64,000 nt of DNA from RGIG426 sp045639905 (GTDB lineage Bacteria > Bacillota > Clostridia > Oscillospirales > Acutalibacteraceae), in contig JAZUDZ010000044.1 in the NCBI GenBank assembly GCA_045639905.1, positions 62,001 to 126,000 on the forward strand, read 5' to 3'. The translations under genes and the position numbers were made by a program. Position 1 is the first letter of the stretch. Every line of letters starts with the position of its first letter. Under the pieces are notes generated by a model. The model had not been told where the DNA came from. It saw only the letters and a list, made by a program, of their open reading frames with translations, and ran no database searches. Below are positions 17,713 to 26,815 of this stretch, one piece after another.

Positions 17713-19428
17713 TTATTCCTTCATCAGTTTTTCAGCAGACGCACGAAGGGTTTCTGCCAAAGCAGCCGCTTCTTCCTTTGTTTTGCCGACTGCCGTGATA
17801 TAGGATTTTACCTTTGGCTCCGTACCGGACGGACGGAAAATCACACGGTTGTTCCCTTCCAAATCAAAAATCAGCACATTGGACTTCGGTAAAGTAAGCT
17901 TTGTCTCCTTCAGTGTCATCAAATCCTTGGATTTGGAAATTTGATAATCCGAAATACGGAACACGTTTTTACCGCCAATTGACATAGGCGCATGAGAGCG
18001 CAAGCGTGACATAAGGCGACCCATGGCAACCATCCCCTGCGCACCTTCAAACATCATATTAATCATGGCCCCATGATAGAAACCGTATTCTTCATACAAA
18101 TCTTCCATTACCTGCGCAAGGCTCTTACCCTGCTTATGATAATAGGCGGCCATTTCACAAATCAGCATACTGGCAACCACAGCGTCCTTGTCTCGGCAAT
18201 GAGTTCCAACCATATACCCGATACTTTCTTCAAAACCGAGAACAAAATCATCCGCACGGTCGTGATTGACAAGATCGGATACCTGTTCCCCAATATACTT
18301 AAAGCCCGTAAGGACATAGCGCATTTCACAGCCGAACGCATCGGCAATTCTCTGCGTCATCGGTGTGGAAACAATGGTGCTGACAGCAACCGGCGTGTTG
18401 GATAAAGTGCCCTTTTCCTTACGACCGGACAAAACATAATGCAGAAGCAAACAGCCGATTTCGTTTCCGGTTAAGAACTGATATGAGCCATCATCTTTTC
18501 GGGCGGCAAAAGCCACACGGTCGCAATCGGGATCTGTCGCCAGCAAAATGTCCGCCGGAACCGACTCGGCCAGTTTCAGAGCACGCTCAAAGCTCTCCGG
18601 AAACTCCGGGTTCGGGTAGGAGCAGGTCGGAAAGTTTCCGTCCGGAAGTTCCTGTTCGGAAACCACCGTAATATTCTTCATTCCAATCCGTTTCAGCACC
18701 TCACGAACCGGTTTGTTACCGGTACCGTTTAAGGGTGTATATATCACCTTTAATTCGGATCCTTCGCAGACTCCCGGATGCACCTGATTGGCCAACACGT
18801 TCTGCAGGAAGGCTTCCAGGACTTCGTCCTTGATGTATTCTATCAATCCCTGCTTGAGCCCGGCTGTAAAGTCAATCTTCTTTACATCGTCGAACATTTC
18901 GTGACCCTGAATATAGCCCATCACTTCACCGGCGGCCTCTTCGGTCATCTGTCCGCCCTCAGGGCTATAGCACTTATATCCGTTATATTTAGACGGATTG
19001 TGGCTCGCCGTAATCATAATACCGGACTGACAACCAAAATACCGAACGGCAAAAGACAATACGGGAGTCGGCATCAATTCCGGCATGATATAAACATGAA
19101 TCCCGTTTCCGGCAAGAATTTCCGCAGATAACCTTGCAAACTCATCTGACTTAATGCGGGAATCATAGGAAATTGCCACAGAAGATGTCACATAATGCAT
19201 TCTTAAATAATCAGCCAGCCCCTGCGTTGCACGCCCTACGGTGTAAATATTCATACGATTGGAACCGGCGCCAAGAACACCGCGAAGACCGGCTGTTCCA
19301 AAGGATAAATCCCTATAAAACCGATCGTCAATCTCTTCATAATTTCCGGAAATAGATTGCAAATCTTTAAGAAGTTCCGGATCCTTTACATGTTTTAGCC
19401 AATATTCATAAGCCTCTAGTCCGAACAT
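17713..19428 (-). CDS. pgcA: Phosphoglucomutase/phosphomannomutase family enzyme
   Basis: A 571-residue alpha-D-phosphohexomutase. The active-site serine that carries the phosphate is in GIMITASHNPSKYNGYK near residue 144. The metal loop DPDCDRVAFA is near 308, the sugar loop GFEESIGYM near 404, and the phosphate-binding RPSGTEPKVK near 541. Length fits the PgcA/PGM2 branch, which interconverts glucose 1- and 6-phosphate and may also use pentose phosphates; substrate choice cannot be read with certainty. ATG 19428 is preceded by GAGGAGG at 9 bases; earlier in-frame codons lack this. It is the first gene of pgcA-rimM-trmD. Confidence 0.92.
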   Translation of the reverse strand: MFGLEAYEYWLKHVKDPELLKDLQSISGNYEEIDDRFYRDLSFGTAGLRGVLGAGSNRMNIYTVGRATQGLADYLRMHYVTSSVAISYDSRIKSDEFARLSAEILAGNGIHVYIMPELMPTPVLSFAVRYFGCQSGIMITASHNPSKYNGYKCYSPEGGQMTEEAAGEVMGYIQGHEMFDDVKKIDFTAGLKQGLIEYIKDEVLEAFLQNVLANQVHPGVCEGSELKVIYTPLNGTGNKPVREVLKRIGMKNITVVSEQELPDGNFPTCSYPNPEFPESFERALKLAESVPADILLATDPDCDRVAFAARKDDGSYQFLTGNEIGCLLLHYVLSGRKEKGTLSNTPVAVSTIVSTPMTQRIADAFGCEMRYVLTGFKYIGEQVSDLVNHDRADDFVLGFEESIGYMVGTHCRDKDAVVASMLICEMAAYYHKQGKSLAQVMEDLYEEYGFYHGAMINMMFEGAQGMVAMGRLMSRLRSHAPMSIGGKNVFRISDYQISKSKDLMTLKETKLTLPKSNVLIFDLEGNNRVIFRPSGTEPKVKSYITAVGKTKEEAAALAETLRASAEKLMKE

Positions 19429-19467
19429 CGTTATACGCCTCCTCGAGGATTCTTCTTTCATCTATTC

Positions 19468-19496
19468 ATTATACAAAAAATGGCAACAAAATACAA
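19468..19496 (-). promoter_or_regulatory. Sigma-A promoter of pgcA-rimM-trmD
   Basis: On the minus strand: -35 TTGTAT (complement of 19491-19496), 17-base spacer, perfect -10 TATAAT (complement of 19468-19473), 40 bases before the start codon and directly after the hydrogenase operon terminator. Confidence 0.7.
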
Positions 19497-19500
19497 CGAA

Positions 19501-19535
19501 AAAAGCCATACCGGAGCTTGTCCGATATGGCTTTT
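19501..19535 (-). terminator. Terminator of the hydrogenase operon
   Basis: A 10-bp outer stem (19501-19510 with 19526-19535) plus a 4-bp inner stem after one mismatch, 9 bases after the hndD stop. On the minus strand the arm ends in TTTTTT. Confidence 0.88.
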
Positions 19536-19544
19536 ATTCAGTTC

Positions 19545-21290
19545 TTATTTATACTGTTTACGAGCAATGTAAGAAGTATGTAAATCGTGGTGAGCCTGGC
19601 CTTTTCCATACCCCTCGGTGTAATACTCTTCATACACGGTCTTGACTGCCTGAGACTCGTGAGATTTACGAAGTTTCATGGCATCGTCCTGGCTGTACAA
19701 AGCTTTCGCACGAAGGGCCTTGAGATCGGTCGTATTCAACACGGAAGCCGGCTGAATCGGCTGACCGCCACCGGTTACACAACCGCCGGGGCAGCACATA
19801 ACTTCAACAAACTGCCACGGAGCGGTTCCGTCCTTAATCATGGACATAACCTTGTTGGCATTCTGGATACCACTGACAACACAAACCTTGATTTCCATAC
19901 CGGCAATGTTGTAGGTGGCTTCTTTCATACCTTCGGTACCACGAAGTTCCGGGAAACTGGCCGGTTCGTTATCCTTACCGGTCAACCAGTCATTTGCGGT
20001 ACGAAGAGCGGCTTCCATAACACCACCGGTAGCGCCGAAGATAACGGCAGCACCGGAACCTTCGCCGAACGGATCGTCAAAAGCTTCGTCTTCCAAAGCG
20101 GTGAACTGAATACCGGCACGCTCAATCATACGAGCAAGTTCTCTGGTGGTCAAGGAGATGTCGACATCCGGATAACCGGAAGCATTCTCATCGTCACGAC
20201 CGATTTCGAATTTCTTAGCCGTACAAGGCATAACGGAAACAACAACGATGTCTTTCGGATCGATATTGTTCTTCTTGGCGTAATAGGTCTTCACCATGGC
20301 ACCCATCATTTCGTGAGGGGATTTGCAGGAAGACAGATGACCAAGCTGCTCCGGATAATAATACTCGATAAATTTAATCCAACCGGGCGAGCAGGAGGTA
20401 ATCATCGGAAGCGTACCGCCGTTCTTCACGCGCTCAACAAACTCCGTTGCCTCTTCCACAATGGTAAAGTCGGCAGCAACGTCGGTATCAAACACACGGT
20501 CAACACCGAGGCGGCGAATGGCAGCAACCATTTTGCCTTCCACATTGGTGCCAATCGGCATACCAAAGCTCTCACCGAGAGCAGCTCTGACGGCCGGGGC
20601 GGTCTGGAAAACAACATGTTTTTCCGGATCGTTAATGGCAGCCCAAGCTTTATCTGTATCGTCACGCTCCGTCAAAGCACCGGTCGGGCAAGCGACCACA
20701 CACTGACCGCAGGATACGCAAGGAACGGTATCAAGCGGACGGTCAAACGCACAGGAAATTTGGGTATCAATACCACGGTCATTGGCACCGATAACGGAAA
20801 CATACTGGTTCTTACAAGCAGCAACACAGCGGCGGCAAAGCACACACTTGTTGTTGTCACGTACCAGGTGCACGGCACTGGTATCCAGCTCATATTCCGG
20901 ACGGAAACCGTCATACTTGCCGGAATCCTCAACGCCGTAGTCACGGCAGAGTTTCTGAAGTTCGCAGTCCGTAGAACGAACGCAGGACAAACATTTTTTG
21001 TTGTGAGTCGACAAAATCAACTCCAAGGTTGTGCGGCGGGCATCCTGAACCTTTTTGGTATTGGTTTGAATTTCCATACCTTCGGAAACCGGATAAACGC
21101 AAGCGGTAACCAAACCGCGGGCGCCTGTAGCCTCAACAACACAAATACGGCAAGCGCCGATTTCGTTCAAATCCTTGAGGAAGCACAGAGTGGGAATCTC
21201 CACACCGGCTGCACGAGCGGCTTCCAGGATAGTAGAACCTTGCGGAACACTAACGGCAATACCGTTAACTTTAACATTGACCATATCCAT
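19545..21290 (-). CDS. hndD: [FeFe] hydrogenase catalytic subunit (bifurcating type)
   Basis: A 581-residue enzyme that reduces protons with ferredoxin/NAD(P)H electrons, or the reverse. In order: an N-terminal [2Fe-2S] domain (Cys in PTLCFLKD and ACRICVVE, residues 35-65), a His/Cys [4Fe-4S] segment (STHNKKCLSC), two [4Fe-4S] ferredoxin motifs (CVLCRRCVAACK and CVSCGQCVVACP), then the H-cluster domain. All H-cluster signatures are intact: TSCSPGW, MPCTAKKFE and MCCPGGCVTGG. A small-subunit tail follows (AVKTVYEEYYTEGYGKG). This layout matches HndD/HydA of trimeric or tetrameric bifurcating hydrogenases. I chose ATG 21290, 10 bases after AGAGGAG; the GTG at 21299 is too close to it. Maturases HydE, HydF and HydG are not in the window. 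Confidence 0.95.
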   Translation of the reverse strand: MDMVNVKVNGIAVSVPQGSTILEAARAAGVEIPTLCFLKDLNEIGACRICVVEATGARGLVTACVYPVSEGMEIQTNTKKVQDARRTTLELILSTHNKKCLSCVRSTDCELQKLCRDYGVEDSGKYDGFRPEYELDTSAVHLVRDNNKCVLCRRCVAACKNQYVSVIGANDRGIDTQISCAFDRPLDTVPCVSCGQCVVACPTGALTERDDTDKAWAAINDPEKHVVFQTAPAVRAALGESFGMPIGTNVEGKMVAAIRRLGVDRVFDTDVAADFTIVEEATEFVERVKNGGTLPMITSCSPGWIKFIEYYYPEQLGHLSSCKSPHEMMGAMVKTYYAKKNNIDPKDIVVVSVMPCTAKKFEIGRDDENASGYPDVDISLTTRELARMIERAGIQFTALEDEAFDDPFGEGSGAAVIFGATGGVMEAALRTANDWLTGKDNEPASFPELRGTEGMKEATYNIAGMEIKVCVVSGIQNANKVMSMIKDGTAPWQFVEVMCCPGGCVTGGGQPIQPASVLNTTDLKALRAKALYSQDDAMKLRKSHESQAVKTVYEEYYTEGYGKGQAHHDLHTSYIARKQYK

Positions 21291-21308
21291 TTTATCCACT
21301 CTCCTCTC

Positions 21309-23129
21309 TTATTTCTTGCTAATGGCATTCGGACGGCAATTGCTCATACAGGCACCGCACTTCACACACTTGGAAGCATCAATGGCCATAGAAGCAAGTT
21401 TATGTCCGGGGGCAATATAGTCTGTACGGGAAATAGCATCAGCCGGGCAGTTCTTAGCGCAAAGGCCGCAACCGATACAAACATCCGGATCAATCGTGTA
21501 GGTCAGCAAATCTTTGCAAACGCCGGCCGGGCACTTCTTATCGCGAATGTGAGCAATATACTCATCACGGAAGAAACGCAACGTGGCAAGAACCGGGTTC
21601 GGAGCCGTCTGTCCGAGACCGCAAAGAGCGTTGGCTTTAATGTAGGCGCAAAGTTCTTCGAGATCATCAAGGTCGGACATTTCGCCGTTACCGCTGGTAA
21701 TCTTGTCGAGTTTTTCGAGAAGGCGTTTAATACCGACACGGCAAGGAGTACATTTACCGCAGGACTCGTCAACCGTGAACTGGAGGAAGAACTTGGCAAT
21801 ATCAACCATACAAGTATCTTCGTCCATAACAATCAAACCACCGGAACCCATCATACAACCGATGGAGGTGAGGTTATCATAGTCGATTTCGGCATCAATC
21901 AAACTAGCCGGAATACAACCACCGGAAGGACCACCGGCCTGAGCAGCTTTGAATTTTTTGCCATTCGGCACGCCGCCGCCGATATCTTCAATGATTTCAC
22001 GGAGGGTCGTTCCCATCGGGACCTCGACCAAACCGGTGTTGTTGATTTTACCACCAAGGGCGAAAACTTTCGTGCCCTTGGAACGCTCGGTACCCATGGA
22101 AGCGAACCAATCGGCACCATTCAAGATAATCTGAGCAACGTTTGCAAAGGTCTCAACGTTGTTTTCAACGGTCGGTTTACCATACAAACCTTTCACAGCC
22201 GGATACGGCGGACGCGGACGCGGCTCACCACGGTTACCTTCGATGGAGGTCATCAAAGCCGTTTCCTCACCGCAAACGAAGGCGCCTGCACCGAGACGGA
22301 TTTCCAAGTCAAAGTCAAAGCCACTGTCAAAGATATTTTTACCAAGCAAACCATATTCACGGGCCTGATCAATGGCAAGCTGCAAACGACGGACAGCAAT
22401 CGGATACTCGGCACGAACATAAACGAAACCTTTGGTAGCACCGATAGCATAGCCGCAAATGGCCATAGCTTCAATGATACTGTGCGGGTCGCCTTCCAAA
22501 ACGGAACGGTCCATAAATGCACCCGGGTCACCCTCGTCAGCGTTACAAACAACGTATTTCTGATCGGCCTGGTTCGGAGCCGTCAAACTCCATTTTCTAC
22601 CGGTCGGGAATCCGCCGCCGCCACGACCACGAAGACCGGAATCGGAAATCTCTTTAATAACCTGTTCCGGAGTCATCTCCGTCAAAGCTTTACCAAGGGC
22701 GGCATAACCGTCCATAGCGATGTACTCATCGATATTCTCCGGGTTGATAACACCGCAGTTACGAAGAGCCACACGTTTTTGTGTTCTATAGAAAGCCGTA
22801 TCACTCAGAGAAGCACTGATGATTTCCTCTTTCTTATCCAAATCAACTTCAGAAGAAACGAGGCGTGTAACCACACGACCTTTGAGCAAATGCTCTTTAA
22901 CGATTTCTTCAACATCTTCCGGTTTCACCATGCTGTAGAAGGTGCCATCCGGATACACAATAACAACCGGTCCCTGAGCGCAAAGGCCGAAACATCCGGT
23001 GGGAACAAGTTTGATTTCTTCTTCAAGACCGTTTGCTTTAATCTGAGTTTCAAACGCTTCAAGAACTTTCTTGCTTCCGGAGGATGTGCAGCCGGTACCG
23101 CCACAAACCAAAACCTGGGAACGAATCAT
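21309..23129 (-). CDS. hndC: NuoF-like diaphorase subunit of the hydrogenase
   Basis: A 606-residue flavoprotein that exchanges electrons with NAD(P)H and is thought to be the bifurcation site. The N-terminus is a thioredoxin-like [2Fe-2S] domain (CGGTGCTSSG near 9, PTGCFGLCAQG near 43). The FMN/NADH domain follows (GRGGGGFPTGRKW near 170, GDPGAFMDRS, CGEETALM), then an SLBB segment and a [4Fe-4S] domain (ESCGKCTPCRVG near 451). It ends with two ferredoxin clusters (CIGCGLCAKNCP and CVKCGACMSNC). It lies 18 bases upstream of hndD and 21 after hndB, with AGGAGG before the ATG. Confidence 0.95.
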   Translation of the reverse strand: MIRSQVLVCGGTGCTSSGSKKVLEAFETQIKANGLEEEIKLVPTGCFGLCAQGPVVIVYPDGTFYSMVKPEDVEEIVKEHLLKGRVVTRLVSSEVDLDKKEEIISASLSDTAFYRTQKRVALRNCGVINPENIDEYIAMDGYAALGKALTEMTPEQVIKEISDSGLRGRGGGGFPTGRKWSLTAPNQADQKYVVCNADEGDPGAFMDRSVLEGDPHSIIEAMAICGYAIGATKGFVYVRAEYPIAVRRLQLAIDQAREYGLLGKNIFDSGFDFDLEIRLGAGAFVCGEETALMTSIEGNRGEPRPRPPYPAVKGLYGKPTVENNVETFANVAQIILNGADWFASMGTERSKGTKVFALGGKINNTGLVEVPMGTTLREIIEDIGGGVPNGKKFKAAQAGGPSGGCIPASLIDAEIDYDNLTSIGCMMGSGGLIVMDEDTCMVDIAKFFLQFTVDESCGKCTPCRVGIKRLLEKLDKITSGNGEMSDLDDLEELCAYIKANALCGLGQTAPNPVLATLRFFRDEYIAHIRDKKCPAGVCKDLLTYTIDPDVCIGCGLCAKNCPADAISRTDYIAPGHKLASMAIDASKCVKCGACMSNCRPNAISKK

Positions 23130-23150
23130 CTTCCTTACCTCCTGTGTGAA

Positions 23151-23516
23151 TTATGAATTAGTAATCGTATACTCTTTGACGATGTTGCCGCCTTTGAGAT
23201 GCTTTTCAACAACCTCTTTTGCTTTTTCGGCAGTCATCTTCACGTAGGTCACCTTTTCTTTACCAGCTTCAAAAACCTCCACAACGGGTTCATACTGGCA
23301 AATACCGATACAACCGGTCTGAGTGACGGTGACTTTGTCGGAAAGACCGGCATTGGACACTTCTTCAACAAAAGCATTCAGAACCGGGCGAGCACCGGCG
23401 GCAATACCGCAGGTAGCCATACCGACAACGACACGAAGGTCTCCGCTGCCTTCACGCATGACAACTTTGTCTTGCATTTTTGCTTTGATAGCAGCAAGTT
23501 CAGCCAACGATTTCAT
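23151..23516 (-). CDS. hndB: [2Fe-2S] thioredoxin-like ferredoxin subunit
   Basis: A 121-residue subunit of the thioredoxin-like [2Fe-2S] ferredoxin family. The first pair of ligands is visible as GMATCGIAAG near residue 35, the second as QTGCIGICQYEP near 70. A lysine-rich helix closes the protein. It corresponds to HndB of NADP-reducing hydrogenases and resembles the N-terminal domain of hndC; the single Cys in the first motif (ATCGIAA) rather than two, spaced further, is a family feature to check. It lies between the second ATPase gene (27 bases) and hndC (21 bases), with AAAAGGAG before the ATG. Confidence 0.9.
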   Translation of the reverse strand: MKSLAELAAIKAKMQDKVVMREGSGDLRVVVGMATCGIAAGARPVLNAFVEEVSNAGLSDKVTVTQTGCIGICQYEPVVEVFEAGKEKVTYVKMTAEKAKEVVEKHLKGGNIVKEYTITNS

Positions 23517-23543
23517 AGAATATATCTCCTTTTCAAATTGTAA

Positions 23544-24092
23544 TTATATTGATTGATAGCTTTCTATCAGGTACTCCCTGATCCAAGCTATAACTTCCAA
23601 ATTGTCCAAAGGAACATCACCGAGGACCTCGGTCAATTCCTGTGTATCCAGGGATACGGTTCCGGCGGGCATGGAATGCACAAACACCCAGTGAATTTTC
23701 GGCGACCCCTGAATCAAAGTGATGATGGATGATACCACATCTCCAAGCGGCGTGAAATCAATGCTTGTCTTATAGAAGAAAGCCGTTGTATTCGTGCCAT
23801 GGGCTTCCGGATATTCATCACGGTGTTTGGATGTTATCTCCAAATAGCCACCGGTTTGTTCGGCCGCCAATTTTAAGAAAGGCAATCCGAACCCGACATT
23901 ACGCGTTGTCCTGGTTGTACTGAACGGATCCGTGACCGTGGCCAAAAAATCCGGCTTCATCCCAAATCCGTTATCCGTTATGGAAATCTTTAAGGTCTCT
24001 TCCGTTTCATTCAGTTCAATCAAAACGTGCGTTGCTTCTGCTTTCACAGAGTTTTTTGCCGTATCTAAAATGTTCAGGGATAATTCTTTCAT
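23544..24092 (-). CDS. GHKL-type ATP-binding protein in hydrogenase operon
   Basis: A 182-residue protein with a histidine-kinase-like ATP-binding fold but no dimerization domain or phospho-histidine region. The N box is in LNILDTAKNSVKA at the start; the G1 box ITDNGFGMKPD is near residue 36 and the G2-type GFGLPFLK near 67. The C-terminal 75 residues form a second part without recognisable motifs. Such ATPases occur in hydrogenase clusters of clostridia and may act like anti-sigma kinases (RsbW or SpoIIAB) or as regulators of the neighbouring iron-sulfur proteins; this is inference. It begins 3 bases after the PHP gene, so translation is probably coupled, and ends 27 bases before hndB. Confidence 0.85.
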   Translation of the reverse strand: MKELSLNILDTAKNSVKAEATHVLIELNETEETLKISITDNGFGMKPDFLATVTDPFSTTRTTRNVGFGLPFLKLAAEQTGGYLEITSKHRDEYPEAHGTNTTAFFYKTSIDFTPLGDVVSSIITLIQGSPKIHWVFVHSMPAGTVSLDTQELTEVLGDVPLDNLEVIAWIREYLIESYQSI

Positions 24093-24095
24093 ATC

Positions 24096-24815
24096 TTACC
24101 CTCTTAACATTTCTATCAGCTGGTTCCGGGCCTCTGCCGGGTCATCACTGAGTTCAAAGAACTCCCGCTTCTCTTTGATTTTCCAAAGATAATGCGCATC
24201 CGACGAAACCACCAGCCGAAGATTTTCCAAATGGTAGGTTTCCCGATATTCTGTTTCGTTTTCGGGATCCTGTAATTCAAAGGCAGTAAATCCGCAGTTG
24301 TGCGGGAAGTCGCCGAGCATGGCGATAGCACCGTTTGAAGATCGGTCTATGTGCGCCGGATATGCTGCACCGTTACACCGACGCACCAACTCTTGAACGC
24401 TCTCAATCGGAATCTGTGTGGCGTTAACCAGCAAATCCTCTTCCCGTCCGATTTCTCGGTCTTCCTCATCCACAATGGACTGCACACCGAAGATTTTTTC
24501 CTTGTTTTTAATTTTTATCCGCTTCTTGTCCACCAGCTCATTGTATACCATGGCATCCTCGAGTGTCGGGAACAGGCAAACCACATGAATATCCTCCGCC
24601 GTTGTCAGTTCCATACCGGCAATCGGCACAATGTCATACTGCTCACAGGCTTTAAAGAAAGCAGGACAGTTCAGCGTCGTATTGTGGTCCGTCAAGGCCA
24701 CCATATTCAGCCCGTTCAGTTTTGCCATTCCGGCAATGCTGGCGGGAGTGCTTTCCATATCTCCGCAAGGAGATAAGCAAGAATGAATATGTAGATCGTA
24801 ATAATAGCGACTCAT
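24096..24815 (-). CDS. PHP-domain metal-dependent phosphoesterase
   Basis: A 239-residue PHP protein. The metal ligands are visible as DLHIHSCLSPCGD at residue 7, LTDHN near 41, HIDRSS near 173 and SSDAHYLW near 208. PHP proteins hydrolyse phosphoesters; some cut 3',5'-nucleoside phosphates or histidinol phosphate. The substrate here is unknown. It overlaps the second DRTGG gene by four bases (ATGA) and lies 3 bases before the ATPase gene, so it belongs to the coupled cassette inside the hydrogenase operon. A small signalling nucleotide is a possible substrate, by inference only. Confidence 0.88.
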   Translation of the reverse strand: MSRYYYDLHIHSCLSPCGDMESTPASIAGMAKLNGLNMVALTDHNTTLNCPAFFKACEQYDIVPIAGMELTTAEDIHVVCLFPTLEDAMVYNELVDKKRIKIKNKEKIFGVQSIVDEEDREIGREEDLLVNATQIPIESVQELVRRCNGAAYPAHIDRSSNGAIAMLGDFPHNCGFTAFELQDPENETEYRETYHLENLRLVVSSDAHYLWKIKEKREFFELSDDPAEARNQLIEMLRG

Positions 24816-25138
24816 AATACACCTGCAATCGCTGTCGCGATAGCATAGGCAGATTGATTCGGAGCAACCAATAGATTCACGCCTTTACTCTTTGCCACAT
24901 CAATGACATCCTGCTCCGGCATAACGCCTTCTGCCAGGATAACACACGATACATCCGTCAAAGAGGCAACCGCGACAATATTGATATTGGACATTATGGT
25001 AATCCAAGCGTTATCCTCCCTCGCCTTGGACATAACCCAACTGAGTAAATCGCCGATATAGCATCCGTCGATTTCTCTGTCAGGTTGCGGCAAGGATATG
25101 GGCTCCAAAGAAAGAGCCGTTATCAACTCACTTACCTT
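24812..25138 (-). CDS. DRTGG-domain protein (second copy)
   Basis: A 108-residue protein that consists of little more than one DRTGG-like domain (the fold also found in phosphotransacetylase N-termini and CBS-linked proteins). Its signature region is IDGCYIGDLLSWVMSKA, followed by alternating strands and helices ending in LLVAPNQSAYAIATAI. A role in binding a nucleotide or partner protein is likely but not known. ATG 25138 is chosen because the frame before it lies inside the end of the H-cluster gene, giving an 11-base overlap. It overlaps the PHP gene by four bases. The first copy is at 26812-27162. Confidence 0.8.
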   Translation of the reverse strand, partial: KVSELITALSLEPISLPQPDREIDGCYIGDLLSWVMSKAREDNAWITIMSNINIVAVASLTDVSCVILAEGVMPEQDVIDVAKSKGVNLLVAPNQSAYAIATAIAGVL

Positions 25139-26393
25139 CATTGCATAACCCTTTCTTGACAGGACAGCATTCCACTCCGGGAATATTGCCTCGAACAATG
25201 TCCTCGGCAAATACCCGACAACTGGGAGACCCGCAAGCTCCGCAGTCCAATCCCGGTAGAGAAGGAACAATCTCTTCAATCTGAGCCATCATACGCATCG
25301 ATTCCGAAAAGCTGTTGCTCAAACGGGAAATCGGCATATACTCAGGGAACTCATCAAAAATGATATCCTCGGGAATAACATTTATTCCTTTTGCCAATCG
25401 GTTTTGGGCCACCGGCAAATACCGGCGAACGTTTTGCAAGCGTGTTTTGGAAATAAACGGATTATTAATCGTCATATTCCCTCCGACACAACCGCCGGAG
25501 CACGCATTCAACTCCACAAAATCCAAATGCGAAATCTTTCCGTCTTCAATTTCGTTGAGAATGGCATTGATGTTTTCAATACCATCTGCAGCGAGATAGT
25601 TATCGTTTAAAATTGCGGACGATTCTCCCCCGCTGGATGCCCAGCCGAGACCAATCATTCCGGCTTCCGTGGTGATAGACGGAGAAGCATCTTTTTTCAG
25701 CTCACTGAGAAGCATGAAATAAACATCCTTCAGCGACACAACCACATCAATATGGCTCTTGGATTCCCCGTAGCCATTTCGAATAAAGCTGACCTTTGCC
25801 GCACATGGTGAAATGAAAAAGGTTCCGATTTCTTCGTCCTTCAGTTCCGGATGATCTCGGTGTGCTTTTTCTTTGGCAAGTTTAGCCGCAAGCTCCATCG
25901 GTTGCATCAGCGGCAAAATATTGTCGCGCAAATACGGATACCGAAGAGCAATCAAACGGACAACTGCGGGACATGCCGAACTGATTACCGGTTTTTTGAT
26001 GCCGGGCGTTTTCAAATACAGCCTGGTATATTCCGTAATGATTTCGGCAGCCTTAGCCACTTCAAACACATCGTCAAAACCCAAATTCAAAAGGCCCTGC
26101 AGCACATCGTCGACTTCCGTCAGCCCCTCAAATTGCCCAAACAGGGACGGAGGCGGCAAAGCGATTTTGTACTTATATCGGTCCATGTGGTTTTCGAGTT
26201 TGCTGCTCATGGCTTTTTTTGCACCATTAGGGCACAGCTTTATGCATTCTCCGCAGTCAATACAACGATCGGAATCAATTACCGCTTTTCCATTGCGCAC
26301 ACGAATGGCCTGTGTCGGGCATCGTTTCATGCACGTGGTACAACCGGTACATTTCTCCACATCCATTTCCACGGAATGCTTATACGTCATCAT
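25128..26393 (-). CDS. Divergent H-cluster protein with ferredoxin and C-terminal Fe-S domains (possible sensory hydrogenase)
   Basis: A 421-residue second hydrogenase-like protein. Residues about 10-60 hold two [4Fe-4S] motifs (CTGCTTCMKRCP and CIDCGECIKLCP). The middle is a hydrogenase large-subunit domain in which all four H-cluster cysteine positions are kept but the surroundings differ from hndD: SSACPAVVRL instead of TSCSPGW, ISPCAAKVSF instead of MPCTAKKFE, and ACSGGCVGG for the last pair. The C-terminus (about 375-421) has a CGACGSPSC Fe-S motif, as in RnfB-like and corrinoid-protein domains. No PAS domain is present, unlike many HydS sensors. A sensor of hydrogen or ferredoxin potential is the best guess; slow catalysis is possible. 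It overlaps the upstream ATPase gene by ATGA. Confidence 0.85.
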   Translation of the reverse strand: MMTYKHSVEMDVEKCTGCTTCMKRCPTQAIRVRNGKAVIDSDRCIDCGECIKLCPNGAKKAMSSKLENHMDRYKYKIALPPPSLFGQFEGLTEVDDVLQGLLNLGFDDVFEVAKAAEIITEYTRLYLKTPGIKKPVISSACPAVVRLIALRYPYLRDNILPLMQPMELAAKLAKEKAHRDHPELKDEEIGTFFISPCAAKVSFIRNGYGESKSHIDVVVSLKDVYFMLLSELKKDASPSITTEAGMIGLGWASSGGESSAILNDNYLAADGIENINAILNEIEDGKISHLDFVELNACSGGCVGGNMTINNPFISKTRLQNVRRYLPVAQNRLAKGINVIPEDIIFDEFPEYMPISRLSNSFSESMRMMAQIEEIVPSLPGLDCGACGSPSCRVFAEDIVRGNIPGVECCPVKKGLCNEGK

Positions 26394-26815
26394 GACAGTT
26401 TCACCACCATTGTGATTTCCGTTCCCTGTCCGGGTTCGGACTTCACCGTCATCTCATCGGTATAGCGTTTCATGTTCGGAAGTCCCATTCCGGCACCAAA
26501 TCCCAAAGAACGGATTTTGTCTCCGGCTGTGGAATATCCTTCCTGCATAGCCATATCCAGATTGGAGATACCCGGGCCGTCATCCGACAGAATGATTTCA
26601 ATACGGTCATCATATACTTTCACATCGGCTTTCCCGCCGTGTGCATGAATAACCATATTGATTTCTCCTTCGTACATGGCAATGCCAACCTTACGAATGA
26701 TTTCCGGATCCAATCCCAACCGACGTAAATTACGTTTTACTTCCACAGAAGCCTGTCCGGCCGATGTGAAATCCTCACCGTCCACATCAAAGTGGAAAAT
26801 TAACGGCTCGCTCAT
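26390..26815 (-). CDS. Anti-sigma-factor-like ATP-binding protein
   Basis: A 141-residue HATPase of the RsbW/SpoIIAB type. The N box is in KVGIAMYEGEINMVIHAHGG (about 50-70), the G1 box LSDDGPGISN near 84 and a clear G2 loop GFGAGMGLPNMKRY near 111. It lacks a histidine-kinase dimerization domain. Such proteins bind and phosphorylate partner proteins, often with a sigma factor or an antagonist as target. No sigma factor is in the window, so the partner is unknown. ATG 26815 makes the four-base overlap with the first DRTGG gene; the next gene starts inside its stop codon. Confidence 0.87.
   Translation of the reverse strand: MSEPLIFHFDVDGEDFTSAGQASVEVKRNLRRLGLDPEIIRKVGIAMYEGEINMVIHAHGGKADVKVYDDRIEIILSDDGPGISNLDMAMQEGYSTAGDKIRSLGFGAGMGLPNMKRYTDEMTVKSEPGQGTEITMVVKLS

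Noticed and set aside
19587..23156. A 1189-codon open frame on the plus strand, opposite hndD and hndC
   Set aside because: The minus strand carries complete hydrogenase subunits with all motifs. The long antisense frame results from rare use of Leu TTA/CTA and Ser TCA codons in these strongly expressed genes; its product shows no family features.
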